A stretch of 64,000 bases of DNA from Actinernus sp. WN-2022 (Eukaryota > Cnidaria > Anthozoa > Actiniaria > Actinernidae), in NCBI GenBank assembly GCA_030867875.1, contig JAOWCC010001501.1, positions 18,443,524-18,507,523 on the forward strand, written 5' to 3'. The notes beneath the pieces are model-generated. The model ran no database searches and was not told the DNA's origin. It saw only the letters and a program-made list of their open reading frames with translations. This document shows positions 22,701 to 37,700 of this stretch, in pieces. Position 1 is the stretch's first letter, and every line of letters begins with the position of its first letter. Both the position numbers and the translations under genes were made by a program.

Positions 22701-25700
22701 TTGTGTTTGTCTCCAGTAAATTGTACTGCCACTAGGTGTCATTTATGTACCGATATTCCTGTCTATGAAACTCATTTTAATTTCCTGTGCACTGCCATCT
22801 TGGATATTATGATGTCACATGTGTTGCCCCTATTGTTACAACAGAAGAGATGTATTTCTCTTGTAACGGACAATCATGAATGTAATGATTTTTTAGTACA
22901 AAGAGAAATAAGTTCCTATATGGATATAAGAGGGCCTGAAGAGCGGTTATGATAATTAGGGTTATATATAAACTGTCAAGAGAAATGCAGAGTCAGTTCA
23001 TTGTGGTTCTGGCTCACAACTTGACTACATTGTATACTACGTTATTTTTTAACAGGGCAAAAATTGCTACGTGAACGTTAAATAACTAAGCAAGTTCAAG
23101 AAATAAGGCATATTTATTCATTCCAAGTACAATCTGTAAAATAATTATCATACAATAGTGATACGTATACTTCAATTTAGGAACATTAAGATTCTTTGTG
23201 GATATATGGTCCTATTATACTGGTACATGTACATTATATATATCATATTTTATAATACCAGACATGGTAACACATCAGTTCACTGTTCACTGTATGCAAC
23301 ATGTACGTGTATAAGTTATATACCTGTATGTAACTACATGATTATCATTAACACTCTTGTGGGCATGGACCCGTCACATTGCATTGTTTCATCTCAAAAC
23401 ATTAGATCATGAATGCTTGCAATCGTATGAGTACTCAACAGTGTATGCTATGTCATAATTTGCATAATTGTGCAGACATACAAATACTGTAAAGATTAAT
23501 AACTGTGGGCCTGGACCCATCACCGCAAATGGTTGCTGTGTGTTTTAGGGACTCGAGGAGATAGAGGAACTATTGTTTTCTGACAATAGGGGCAGCACTG
23601 TAACATAAAATCCACGATGATGGCATGCAGGAAATTCAAATGAGTTTTATTGACATGTTCTAGCTATATCTATAATAGGTGTATTCTGCAATTACCCCTC
23701 TGATCATAAGTTAATTAGTTTTATATAAATAAATGTTTATCCAAGATACTTGGCCTATGGTGTTTGATAGTGGTCTAATAATGTTTAATAATACCTTTTA
23801 AATGGCTACATTTGTGTTAAATCAGCTATAGCTGGATTGGAATTTGTGCATTTTGAATGGTATATTATAAAATAATATTAATGTTTTTGAAATATCAAGA
23901 CAAATCAATAAAGTTACTGATTGTTTTTAGGCATTGGACCCTTAGGAGTTATCCAAATGGTCATATATCCCTGGATGTTGTCCAGATTACCAAAGAAAAT
24001 GGAGAGGCTTCTATAAGTCAAGAGGTACATGTGTACTGTGATGTCAAAAACAACTCAGCGGGTGTAAAGTACAGGTCACAGGTCAGTTCACAGGTCAGGT
24101 TGTTAATTCTAAGACAAACCCTAACCATAAACCTAACCCTAACCATTGGACGAGTTCACAGGAAAACGACTGGTTCTCACTCACCTAGAGCTAGGGTTTA
24201 CAGGTAAACAAGAAGTGACCTGACCTGTGACCTGACCTGTAACCTGACCTGTACTTTACACCCGCCAAAAACAACTGTATAAGTCATCCTAAGTTATAGA
24301 TTTCTATAAATAATAAGTTACATGAATTGATGTGAACTACAGGTGGAAAACCTGAATAGCAAAGAGTGGCTCTGAATACATGTAATGAATATAGTGAAGA
24401 ATACTGTGATGAATACCAAGTATATGTTGTGGTTGGAAAAAAAATTTGGTTTCAAAATTTTTAAACTCGTTCAAAAAATTTAAACCAGTTCAAACATTTT
24501 AAACCAGTTCAAAATTTTTACACCAGTTCAAATTTTGAAAACTGGTTTATCTTTTTCAAAAGAAAAAAAATCTACCCACCCCTCCCCTGCAAAAAAAAAA
24601 GCCAACCTATTCCATTCCCTTTTTTCCCTTGCCCCCCTACCTACTTACCTTACTGTACCACTTACTTACCACTTTCCTTGGCGGTCACCCATCCATTCAC
24701 TAACCCTGCCCGATCGGGCTTAACTTCAGCTACTCAATGATCCACTCGCCTAACGCAATGCGCCACAGAAGCAATCGTTGATTTGAACACCACCGTATAT
24801 TCTATAAGTGCTAGTCGTTGAAGCCAGTCCCTCTCATTATGCTAATTTGTTTCCAGTGTCTTAAATTTATACGCGAATGCGCACCGGATTCTTCAAAGAT
24901 GGCCGATGAACCATGCGTAAGTAAAGAGGCCTTCTATGATGCCATAAACGACTTATAATCCAAACAAAACAAAAAAAAATTAAAAACACCCTAACCGTCA
25001 ACAACGGGTGCTCACTAATTTAGGGTGTTTAGAGCTATAGTCACTACACTTAGAACTAGATTACTGAACAACTCAGAATAATAATGCTTCTTCAATGGTC
25101 CCGTGAACTAATACAAACCCTACCCCTACATTTAAAAATACCCTAACCGTCAACAACGGATGCTCACTAATTTAGGGTGTTTAGAGCTATAGTCACTACA
25201 CTTAGAACTAGATCACTGAACAACTCAGAATAATAATGCTTCTTCGATGGTCCTGTGAACTAATACAAACCCTACCCCTACATTTAAAAATACCCTAACC
25301 GTCAACAACGGATGCTCACTAATTTAGGGTGTTTAGAGCTATAGTCACTACACTTAGAACTAGATCACTGAACAACTCAGAATAATAATGCTTCTTCAAT
25401 GGTCCTGTGAACTAATACAAACCCTACCCCTACATTAAAAAATACCCTAACCATCAACAACGGATGCTCACTCATTTAGGGTGTTTAGAGCTAGTCACTA
25501 ATAATTTTGGGTCGCCTCGCAGCACCCGTAAGATTTGCTCCAATTCGACAAACAATAGAACAAACATTAATAGAACGAAGCAAACAATAACATCTAGTAG
25601 TCACTAATTTAGGATCCCAAATCCAGCATTTAAAATAACCCTAACATCAGTTAACATAACTTCCCTTTTAGAATGTTAAAAAATAAACTGGTTTTAAAAT

Positions 25701-28700
25701 TTTGAACTGGTGTAAAAAAATTTGAACTAGTGTAAAAATTTTGAACTGGTGTAAAAAAATTTGAACTAGTGTAAAATTTTTGAACTGGTGTAAAAAAAAT
25801 TGAACTAGTGTAAAAATTTTGAACCGGTTTAAAAAAAAATGAACCAAAAAAACTTTGAACCACAACATACAGTTGTATACATTGAATCCATACAGAACAG
25901 ATTCCAGTAACCTTCATTTATGCCTGTATAAATAAATGTAACTCCTTCATGAGTAAAAAACTGCATGATACAATAATTGCACTGTCGCATCCATGTTTTT
26001 TCTACATGTAAACTCAAATCCTTCAATGTGTTTAATAACTTTATTCCCACTTTAGACCACAGCTGGAAACCCATGCTGAATTATCTGGTTTATAAGTCTT
26101 TTCAGCACAGTTTTATGCTACATGTATGAATACTTTGTCATCAGACATCTGCAACTATATAATTAATTACTAAAGCTGATGGAACCCCAAACAAAATTAA
26201 TAAAATTCCAAAACATGTTGCTTTATTATCCTGATAATTAGGCTTGGGTTCCTGTGGTTAGCCTCACTTTCAAGTGCAACAGGTATTGACAGTGCAATTC
26301 TCGCATCAGTTTCATACTCATTGAAAGAGTTGTGTTGGCATAAAGTACATGTAAACTACCTCAAAGAACCACAAATCATTCTCAATCTTGATAATGAAGG
26401 CAAACGTGTACGGACCACAGCAGAGTCCAAAGACACTGTTACCCAGAAAACATAATGTTATAATAGCTCAATCTGGTCATACGCTGACTCACAGATGAAT
26501 TGGATGCTCCTGGGAAATGGGCTCCTGAAACCGAGTATTTGCAAATTGAATTGAATTTTAAAAATAATTTTAAAATGAACCCCATGCACCAGTGACAATT
26601 AAGAAAGATCACATCAAAATTAGTAAAGTATGTTACTATATATAAGTTTGAAAATGTTTGGATAAAGCTCATTTAACAGTCGTCCTGATTAATATTGATC
26701 CAAATATCCCCAAACTCAGTAAACATACTAATTTTAATGTGATCTTTCTTGTGGTGGGGTTTATTTTTTTAAATTTGATTACATACATGTATACATACAT
26801 TCATTTACAAAATGGCTATACTTAGTTTGTCACTTAATTCACGGTAGTCAGTTTTCAGGTTTTCCAGCATCCCGGTGGTTCACTTGTACATGATTATCAT
26901 GTATTTATAAGAGGCAGAAATATGCTGGCTATACTGTACAACCAAGTTGTTCTCAGGCAAAACAGGGTGGAGTTGTCAGTGAGATACATGTAATAAGCTA
27001 CATGTACATGAATATAATTATATATATATATATGTACATGTATGTTGTTTTGTCTATCTTAGAATTAATATTTTTTTTGCTCTCATGATATATTCATTTT
27101 ATTATTCTAGGAAATAGATGAGCTCAAGAAAACTCTTAGTACCATATTAAAATGTAAAACGTCAAGGGCATTACCCCCAATAGTTCGTAAGGGACCATTT
27201 GACCCATACATTGGAGCAGCTAAAGATGGCCTTATCATTCAGTATGACATTGACAGGTAAAGTTCAATTGCATGCTGACATACAAAACACATTTTGTATT
27301 CACTAGCATATATTGGTTTAAGTTTCTTTTTTCTCTGATACTGACTGTTACCCTGAGTGCCAGTTTGAGGCTTGACGAGGTGAGAGCTAAGAGGAGATCT
27401 GACAGAGAAGAAAAAGAAGAGCTTACATACATGTATGTACATGTAAGAGCTTCGAATTCCATGCACTGAGTTTCAAATCAAGAAAACATGTCAAACAGGT
27501 TTAGCTGGAACATTGATAAGCCAATGAAAATTATTTATATCCAGCACAGTCTCACTATTGTGCCTGGTAATACATTGTAGATTATCCAAACAGGGACGAG
27601 GTACAAATTCAGAACCTAATGTTTGCATGGAAGTGAGATTATCAATGGATTATCACCAGCTAGAGGTTCTTCTTTTTCTTCTCTGATCCTCTCGATCTAT
27701 CTTGCCTCTTACTTCTTCAAGCCTCTGGAACCCAGGATACTGATACGGTATAGGAGCTAGAGGTCATAGCAGGATACTGATACGGTATAGGAGCTAGAGG
27801 TCATAGCAGGATACTGATACGGTATAGGAGAGGTCATAGCAGTATAGATTTTTTCATTTCTTGCATTTTTAATTAAGACATTCACCTATTTCAATTTTTT
27901 TTATCCCTGTCAAATGACAAGCAACATTCCCAGATCAAAATGGATCGTGGTATGTTATAACTGTTCAGCCGTACGACATGCCTGGATAAACTAGGGTGTA
28001 ATTTGGAAATTAATCGATTAGAACATTAATATTTGTCTTGTTTTGACCTCTTGTTTTGACCTCTTGTTTTGACCTCATAAACAATTGAATTCAACAGACA
28101 ATGATTGTTGTTTTCTGCAGGACAACCTATTTTGAAATAGCTAGGTGTATGAATATTAATATATATAATTATATATGAGTTATATACATGTATGTGTTAC
28201 CAGTAAATGCACTAGTTTCTATAGATAAAATGACTTGACTTGACTTTACAGGGTAGTTGTTGATGTCGATTCCCAGTACCAGAACATCAAGATTTTACAC
28301 TCAAAACAGTTTGGCAATATTCTTATTCTAGATGATGACCTTAGTAAGTATAATAGCTGTATTTCTCTATATATTTGCAATTTGAATAATAAAAGTTGCA
28401 GCCATTGAGGAGCTCGAGTTATTGAGTTATCAATATTTTATGTAATGTATTTTTCAAAGAACATATATTCTTATTAAGTACTGTAAAAACACATAGATAA
28501 GCTGCACCATTTTACCCAAAATTTTCGTTCAAGATTGGGGGTGTGACTTATCTACAGGACAATCTACTGTAGGAAAGGTTACATAAATTAACAATTTTAA
28601 AGAAAATATTAATTAAAAGTGCATGCAAGTATCATGTAGCCTGCTAGCCAGCTCTCCTTTCTCCCCTCCCCTCCCCCCTTCTCCCGCATTTTGTTTCGAT

Positions 28701-31700
28701 CCCAATATTACTGTCCGCCACAGGCAACCCAAATAAAAAAAACATTTTTGAAAAACCCACTGGAGTGCTGGCTAGCAGGGAAGTATCATGTTTAAAAAAA
28801 AAACATGCTACCGTACTATATATCACGATAAAACTCAAGAGCAAGAAGACTTTAGCATAACCAAGGTATTGTTCTTTCCAACTTAGCTATCGATTTACAT
28901 AGAGAAAACCTGTGAAAAACTTTTAAGGTTGGAAAATAAACAATTTTGTAGGTGATTTTTGTCTGTGTGCACTCATTCTTCGAAAATGTTGTAGATATTG
29001 ATTGATAGACAATGTCTGCATAGCCAATCATAATTATTGCCAATACATGTAGTTGGTGGCTTAGTTAATAATACTAGGGCATAGCAGAGGATTAGGACCA
29101 TGAACTATGCTTGAAGGCAGGGGGACTCCCTATATTGAACTGACAGGGCTGCTCACCACTCCTGTCAGGGGTAAAAATTATCGTAACCATACTTTTTAGG
29201 GGTTTCTGTTCCCACACGTTAGTTATTATATATACCTTTTAGGGGTCATTTTCAAAATGACTGCTGAGCTAGCACCCCCAGGCTTGAAGGCCAGAAGTTT
29301 GGCCAGCAAATGCAAGTTACATTGTACACAAGTTATGTAAATTAAGTTCCCTACAATTACATTTTTGGTGATGGGAAATGTGAAGCCTCAGTTTATAACC
29401 ACCCAAAATGCAGTTACTTTGAATGAAATTAGCACATGCAGTTCATTAGTTTGCTATTTCACTCCTCTTTTTCAAAGACTTGGCAGAAAGTGACATTCAG
29501 TACACCAAAGCAATCACAGGAAGTGGGCGGGAAAACTTCAAGAATAAAACAGTACTCGTCCTTGGAGGAGGTGATGGAGGAATTCTCAATGAACTTCTCA
29601 AACAACAACCCAAATTTGTTGTTATGGCTGAGATATCCTTTAATTTTATGATCTGATCAAGCACAAGTGATTTCAGAAGTAATTTGATACGGAAGTTTGT
29701 TGCATTTCCCTATAAAATGGTCAAGTACATTTTAAGTTCTGAATTGAAGTACATGTACATAAAAGGAAAACAATACAATATCAAATTACTATTAAGGTTG
29801 AAACAAAGTACAGAATATCGAAGACCTCAGAGGAGGAACAACCTAAGTAGTATGATTGCCCAATTTTGTTTTGCTTTTGTGAGAATTGTGAAATTTACAC
29901 AAACAATACTCAGTTTTCAGTAGTCAGACCAAACAGTTTTTTTTGTTTCAGCTAATACTTAATTCTGTTTTGGCTTTTTTTTTTTTTTTTTTTCAAGTCT
30001 TTCATTAACCCTTTCACTACCAAGCCAGCCAAAACCGGCCAATATGAAGCATGTACATGTAACTGGAAATAATTATTGCATCAAGTCTAGGCATGTTGGA
30101 AATACGATGTTGTGATATTATTTTTAGGGATGAATGACTTAAAATCCAAAGCTATAAACAGAGATTGGTTGACTCCCCACTTTGGAGAAGAAAAAAAACA
30201 TTTGTTTTGGAGATCTTTTTTCATTTCTTAGATTTTTACGATTTTTTTGGAGCTGAAAATCGGCTCAAAAAATCCTTCTCATTCACACTTGAAATCAAAA
30301 GCAAACACAAAATCAGCACTCAGTCATTACAGTACCTCCTTTAATTACAGTACCGCCTCACTGGTTTGCTCAGTTGGTAGAGCACGGTCTAGAGTGCGGG
30401 AGGTCGGGGGTTCGAATCCCGGCCGCGTCCTTGGGCAGGGACGTTTATAAGCCGTTGGCCTTGTCTCCTTCTACTTCTAATCAGTATTTGAAGGGGACGT
30501 GAAAGAACCTGTTGTACTACTCGAAAAAGAGCAGGGGATTGTCACCCGGTACAGCAGCCTGGCCATTGCACTAACCACACTCAACATTGTAAACTGCGTG
30601 GCAGCTATTAGCGCCGTGAAGCAGTCCGAAATAATCCACTGACGGGATATGTCAGTCATATGTAAAGCGCCATGAAACTGTGGTTGATATGGCGCTATAT
30701 AAATGTGGCCATTATTATTATTATTATTATTATTAATATTACCAACCACCAGGTTTGTTTGCACAAAACACATCAAGCGACAGTTAATGCTATGAAGATG
30801 CGAAGTTGCAACTGAAGATGCGACTCAGTGTAAATGTCTGCAGCGATAAGGAACTGCCTTTTAGTCAAACAGGTCTTTGTTCAGCCATGAGTTAATTAAG
30901 CCAGTGACTAATGATGTCCAATGGCACTTTACACAAAGTCACTCTTTCAAAACATTAGTCCACCATTCCAACAAGAATCTTCACTGTTTCAACCATCTCT
31001 CTAGCTTGGTGTCCAATAGCCTGCGAAAGCAGCCACATATTTGTGCTCACTCCAAAACGGATTCCCCCAATGAAACGTCTGTAGCACAAGCACGAAAATT
31101 CCATACCTTTCTTTGGGGGAGTCCGTGTCAGAGCAAGCACAAAGATGTGGCTGCTTTTTCAGGCTAGGAGTCCAAATTCAGAGACGGCAAAAATCAGTTT
31201 GCCTAATGGTAATCATGGCACTGGCCCAACATACTACTTAGGTTGTTTTTCCACTGAGGTCTTCAATATTATTATAAGACTTAAATGTATATATATATAT
31301 GTTGTAAAATTGTTTGTGATCCCAATAAATCCATTTTACCTGTATTCTATAAACTACAGTATTTTAATACAAGGATTTCCACCTCCACCACTGGGAAATA
31401 TAATATCTGAACACACGTAAAAATATGAGAATGTTTGGATATCACTTCTCAGCCATTCTTAGCTTAATTCTCACCTTATCAGGCAATAACCAGGCAATAA
31501 CATTGATTCAGTAATACTGTGCTTATTAGTATGAATTGTTGATAAATTAAACAGGATAATACATGAATTTTGTATGCTTATGATATGGATTTATCTTCTT
31601 CAACACTCAAAGATAAATTTTCCTTATCTCTGCATGCCAAGGTACTATTCTCTATATATTTCAATCATGCCATCCTTGACTATTAACTACATTGACAAGC

Positions 31701-34700
31701 TTGTTATAGACCTGTCAAAGAAGCACTTGAGAAGAATTTGTGGTGATGCAATGGACTCTCTCACTGGGCATAACTATAAGGTAGCTGGTACTTACAGTTA
31801 TAATAGAGAGTTAAACATACTCACATTCTTGGAAAAAATTAATGCTGTTTTAAGAGGCTCGTAATGATTTTATTTTAAACAATTACTTAATAGACTGATT
31901 ATACTGATGCACTTAAACTTATGCCCACTTCCATCTTTTGTGTATGTATAATGCTTTTTTGGTACGTTTATTATAGATAAGCTTTGTATTAGTATTGTTC
32001 TTTTTGTATTTTATTTCTGTCCAATGTATGAGCACTACTGTATCAATTATTCCTGCATGGCCCAGCTACTTAGCTTGATTAGCTTTTGCTATATCTAAGT
32101 AGCTGTGCTTTTCTCCCTTCAAACTGCACACTAGTATTTTGTTATGCATGTATTTTGTAGAGAGTAAAAATAAAGTTGTTGTTGTTGTTGAAAAAAAAGG
32201 GTTGTGTGGCTAAAAAAAAAATTTTTTGTCAGTGATTGAGAGAGCCACAAAATATTGCAACTCTATAATTCAAACGAGTGTACTCTATTAATTCTCCATC
32301 AATCTTGTTAATTAACATTATTATTGGCAAACTATGTGGCCATTTAGATCAATCACATTTTGCTTCTGACATGGGAAGCCATTCAGGTGCAATTCCCACC
32401 AACAAGTTAGCAGCGAGGGCCGCAAATGGTAGTACATGGGCTGAAAAAAAACTCTCAGCGAAAAGTTGTTATTCTCTTAATAGTTTATTACTGTACTGTT
32501 ATAAACAATGACGATTCTTTGAGATGTATACATACATGTATATTAATTTTGTCAATCCAGTGCAAGTCATTTTAATTTGGTTTATTTGTGTAAATTAGAT
32601 TCTCATAGGAGACTGTATAGAAGTCATGAATAAGTTCATAAACGAAGGAAGGACCTTTGATTATGTGATAAACGACTTGACGGCAATTCCCATCACCACT
32701 GAACCTAGAGGTTAGCCAATCAAACTGCTTCTTTCCTACCTTTTAGTTGTGTTAAAATGATCAATCGATTGCTATTATTTATACAATATATATATTAGCA
32801 AGATGCTCGAGGTCAAATCAAGTGTTCTGATTGGTTGCTGGTCAGTCAACATTTTAGAGTATGGACTGTTACCATGGTAACCATTCGTGATTCAAATATT
32901 TTGCCACAATTTACGGTAATAAACTATTTACTAATCTTACAAGCTTGCTCGGGACTGTACTTGGGACTTGCTTGAGACTGTATGTAATACATGTATTCAT
33001 CTGGTAAATTAACAATGATTTAAGTATTCAGCCTCTGTTCTACGGGAAACTATACCTGGTAGTATTCAAGCATTAGCAACAACAAATTATTTTAAAAAGT
33101 ATTATAAAGCGAATTTAATGGTGAATCAAATATAGGATTTCTGGAACTGTCATTGAATTGAAGAACTAACAATCTTTTTAATGTTTTTGTCTTTGTTTTG
33201 TTGTTTGTTTGTCTTTTTTTCTTTCTCTTTCCCCCTTTTTTTTCCCTTTCCAAGTTAATTTAATTGACAATGCATGCATTATATATACAATACTTATAAC
33301 ACAACATGCTCAGTTATTCAGTTTATTTACTCAAATGTAAACGGTGGCCAACTCAGAAGCTTAATGCTACTTTGGCAACCGCACACCCTCTACAAGTATC
33401 TCTCTATTTATTCTGTATGTACATCATTAATTTGTTTTAAATGTTTTTGTCAAAAATGTAAAACCTATAAACAAGTGTAATAAAATTGAACTTGAACTCA
33501 TCATTGTCACTACAAGCTTAGCACAGGCCAATTTTCCCCAATGCAATATGGCTAACAATTTGTTTAAAAAACTAATGGCTTAATATTAAATATGTCACCA
33601 TTCAGGGATTGTTGTCCGAGAGCAGGCTATGGCCGATTATTTCATAAAAATGTCCAATAGATGGTAGGACGCTGGTCTGATTGCATCCTGTTTCCTAAAT
33701 CTGTTTGAGATTTTTGTGAAAAACACTGAATTACGGTCCTTACTGACTGCCCTACTAAATTATTGTCCTATAGATCTAACCCTAGGATGATAATATTATT
33801 GACAGGGAAGTGCTTCAGCTCTGTGACCCGGGTTCAATTGCCATGTGAGTTGAGTTTGTTGGTATCTCGCCCTTGCTCCAAGGGTTTTTCTCAGGGTTCT
33901 CTGGTCAGTCCTAGCTCCCTCCACAAAAACCAACACGCTAAATTCCAATTTGATCTGTGGTTTAGCCAGGTCCAGACTTTGATCAGCCCTATGGTTGTTT
34001 CAGGTGCCATTAAAATTATAACAAAATCTGTGAATATATTTATTTTCTTTTTCTCAAACAACAGGCTCCGAGTGGGATTTTTTGAGACTCATACTAGACT
34101 TGTCAATGAAGCTTCTTTCTCTGCAGGGAAGATACTTCACACAGGTAAGTACATGTACATGTATACAGCTATTGATTTTGCTTAATTCCCATAGAGGGCA
34201 ATTATTGGACATTACAATTTCAATTGAAGGGCTGTGTGCAAAAAGGGCTTAAGTGTTTCCTGATCAGATTCTAAATTCTCCTTTAATTTCTTTGTTTTCT
34301 AAGGGAGAATTTAGAATGTGATCAAGAGTCACTTACACCCTTTTTGCACACAGCCCTTCAATTGATACGTGCATTTATACTTGAAGAGTCGAACCTTAAT
34401 TCACAGACAAATTATTGAATAGCCAATCGATCAAATTTCATCACTGCATCCAATCCCAATTACTGAAAATATTTCTTCCCAGTCACCTGATCCATGGCAT
34501 TTCAAATGAATAAGTGATTTGAGGCCCGTCTTTCGATTCTCCTAGCATTAGCCTGATTTTCAGATGGTCATAAAAGCAGGTTCTCTTTATTCCCATTAGA
34601 ACTTAGAATGTTTACTCCCATGCTAATACTGGGAGAGTGTGGTACCCCAGATTGTACTTCGCATGGTAGAGAGTACTGGCCACTGACTGAGACAACTTGT

Positions 34701-37700
34701 GTTCGGTTTGAGAGGAAGCCTTTTATCCATTTTAACGTAAGACCTTGGATTCCATAGGATGACAGCTTACTTATCAGCTTTGTATGGGACACCTTGTCAA
34801 AGGCTTTGCTGAAGTCTAAAAGGATGACATCAGCTTGACCTTTGTTGTTCAAAATTGATGCCCATTTTTTAACGATTGTTACGAGTTGTGTCTCGCAAGA
34901 TAGCTTTGCTCTAAAGCCATGTTGATTTTTGTACAGGATATCATTTTCTGACAAATGATGGTTAATGTGGCTTAGTACTATATGTTCCATGGCTTTACAA
35001 TGTATGTAGGTCAATGAGATTGGACGATAGTTCGCAGGATTTGATTTTGAATCTCGCTCGTACACTGCCATTGCAGATTATTATAGAGAGGAAAATATAG
35101 TATTTTACATTTAAAATAGAGTTTTTGAGCTTTCAAAAATGGCCATCTAGTGATAAAGATAAACTTCATAAGTGTTCGACAGCTATTAAAATACTTATAA
35201 ATTTATGGTTACCTAAACTGCTAAAGTAAAGGGTGCCTTCAAAGAAATATTTCTTGAATTGCGGATCTTTATGACGGGATGGAGTTCCAAATGCTTGTGA
35301 AAATGTATCTGACCCAGTTCATTTTGTTCCATGGCATTTCAATTACTTTTTTGAGGTTAGATGTCTCTGATCGACATCGATCATATTATAGTTTTTGTAA
35401 ACTCTCTTTATTTGTCGGTAAACAGTTTATCTTGTGAATTATTGAGAAAATACTTAGGCTAAATCTACGTCTCATTAAGCAAGTGAATATTTTACATTTG
35501 AAATAAATCGTTGAGCTTTCGGTTTTCAAGTTTGACCAATCAGATTGATGGAACACACACATACAGACTGCACCACGGCCACACAGCGGTCAAACGTCTA
35601 CGCATTCGTCGAAAGTCTTGCAACAACAACATATTCCAGAACAAATTCAAAGCGAGCCGGCGGCCGTCACTGTTCACACACCCGTTTTCAAACCTTGAGA
35701 ACTTTTTGGTAAATTACGAAACAATTTGGTAAACTCACAGTTTGAAGTTTGTTCAATTTCCCGTCGACTGTGAAAATAAAAAGCTTAACTTTCATGAACT
35801 ATGTCAAACACGAATTGGAGTCTTTCATCAGGGGATTCCAAATATTTCGAAAACAATAAAACCCGAGGCTATGCCTCTCGGGTTTCATTTCTTTTCTCAA
35901 TATTTGGAACCCCTGATGAAAGACGAACAATGAGTGTTTGACATGTCTTCTCATGCGAATGCAAAACCGACAATTTACATACGTTTCTTTTCAAACTTCA
36001 TTAGCAAGTATTGTTTACCGTTTGACTGTTGTATCTAATTATTCAATAGATGGCTTATTATTCTTTTTTGATGGTAATGATTTCAACTAGCGTACTAGTA
36101 GAGTAGTGGACCACAGGCAGCCCAAGCTCTAATATCTAGCTAATACTTACAGCGTTTGTATGGGAATTTTAACGAGCTAGAAATACGAAAGAATTAATGA
36201 ATAAAATGCCTTACCTTGCTTCCATAGTGTATTACTTGCTGTCTGTGTGGTAACAGGGTTGATATGAAGCGATTTTAGCGAGTTTTCATTTCCTCTGCTC
36301 TCCTTCACGCCGGGCACGAATAACCGTAAAAACGGCGGGGTTGAGTGTAACATAAAACGTAAAAGTAACGCCATTTCCTTACTTCTACTCTTAATTTGAC
36401 GAAATGTTGGCAGGTTGGTAACAAAGTAACACTACATTTTTCGGGACAATTGTTTCTGTATTGTGACGTTGTTGTGACGTCATAAGGGATGCCTCCTTTT
36501 TTGGTGAAAATTAACCTTTAAAACACGTTTCAAAAATATTACGTCATCAGAAAGCTTTTATGAAATATATTCATTTGCCGAAAATTTGAACTTTCTACGA
36601 TAAACATATTCAAAGTTATGGACGATTTACTGTTTTTATGACGTCATTATTAGTGACGTCATACTTCAAGCTTAAATCAGATTGCCAACTATAAACATAT
36701 TATTAAAGAGAATACTATGACTTGTGAGTGTTAGCCAAATGCATTTCATTGATAAAATTCCAAAAAATATTGAACTGGCTATTTTCTGAGGGTACAGAAA
36801 TATATTTATGACGTCATAATGACGTGTACAAAAAATGGGGCTTCAATTCTAAGCTGTTATACTCAAAAAATCAAAATTCTAAAAAGAACACGTTGTTACT
36901 ACTAAAGAGCTCTAGTATTGTGCAAAATATGATGCACTAGTATTTCGAACTGTAAAAGTTCGCTATTTATTTCCTGCCAATTTTTGGCGGGAAAATTACA
37001 AAAATTCAAACTTTAATAGCTTTCGTTTACTTCAACCGATCGATACCGGGTTTTCGATTATTTCATTCTCATGAACAAGAGATTTAAAAAAGATATAATA
37101 AAACGTTTTTAGAGGTAATAAAAATTTATAAGAAACCTATTAGAAAAGGATATATTACGTCATTGTGACGTCATAATGATGGCTATATTAGCTTAACTTA
37201 TCAGACTATGCTTTGTTTACACTCCTTTATACACCTACCAAAATTCATTCTTCTATGTCGAAAACTTTTAAATATATATAAAACCCGCCGTTTTTACGAT
37301 CATTTGTGCCCGGCGTGTTCCTAAGAAAAAGACAAGGCAGCACACTAGTTTCGCGAGGGCCCACCACTTCAACCGAAATATTTCAGTTCAAAATATTGTG
37401 GCCGCCACAATTCCTCCATAGAATCCCAGCAGAAAGGTTGTTCTTTCTTTTGAATGCGATTGCCACGCAATTCCAGCCTTGCGACGAGCACAACGAAGCA
37501 TTTTGTTTCTCCAAAGTGACGCTTATAAATTGGTAGAGAGCCTTGAACCAGCTGGGCAACCTCGTTCCCAGGAGTCTTTACGCGCCTAATCAAAGATGGC
37601 GTCGAAAGTACCCCTGGTACCACACCGCGGCCACACAGCGGTCAAACGTCTGCGCATGTGTCAAAAGTCTTGCAACAACAACCTATTTCAAAACAAATTC

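Noticed and set aside
22656..22952. Secreted Cys-containing protein
   Set aside because: The hydrophobic start looks signal-like, but the ORF lies in SMS intron 1 with no splice sites, no homology I know and no conserved cysteine pattern.
24118..24150. Telomere repeat
   Set aside because: Only two or three CCTAACC-like units, inside a hairpin repeat in an SMS intron.
30361..30425. tRNA gene
   Set aside because: A and B boxes are present, but the acceptor stem cannot form and a SINE body follows.
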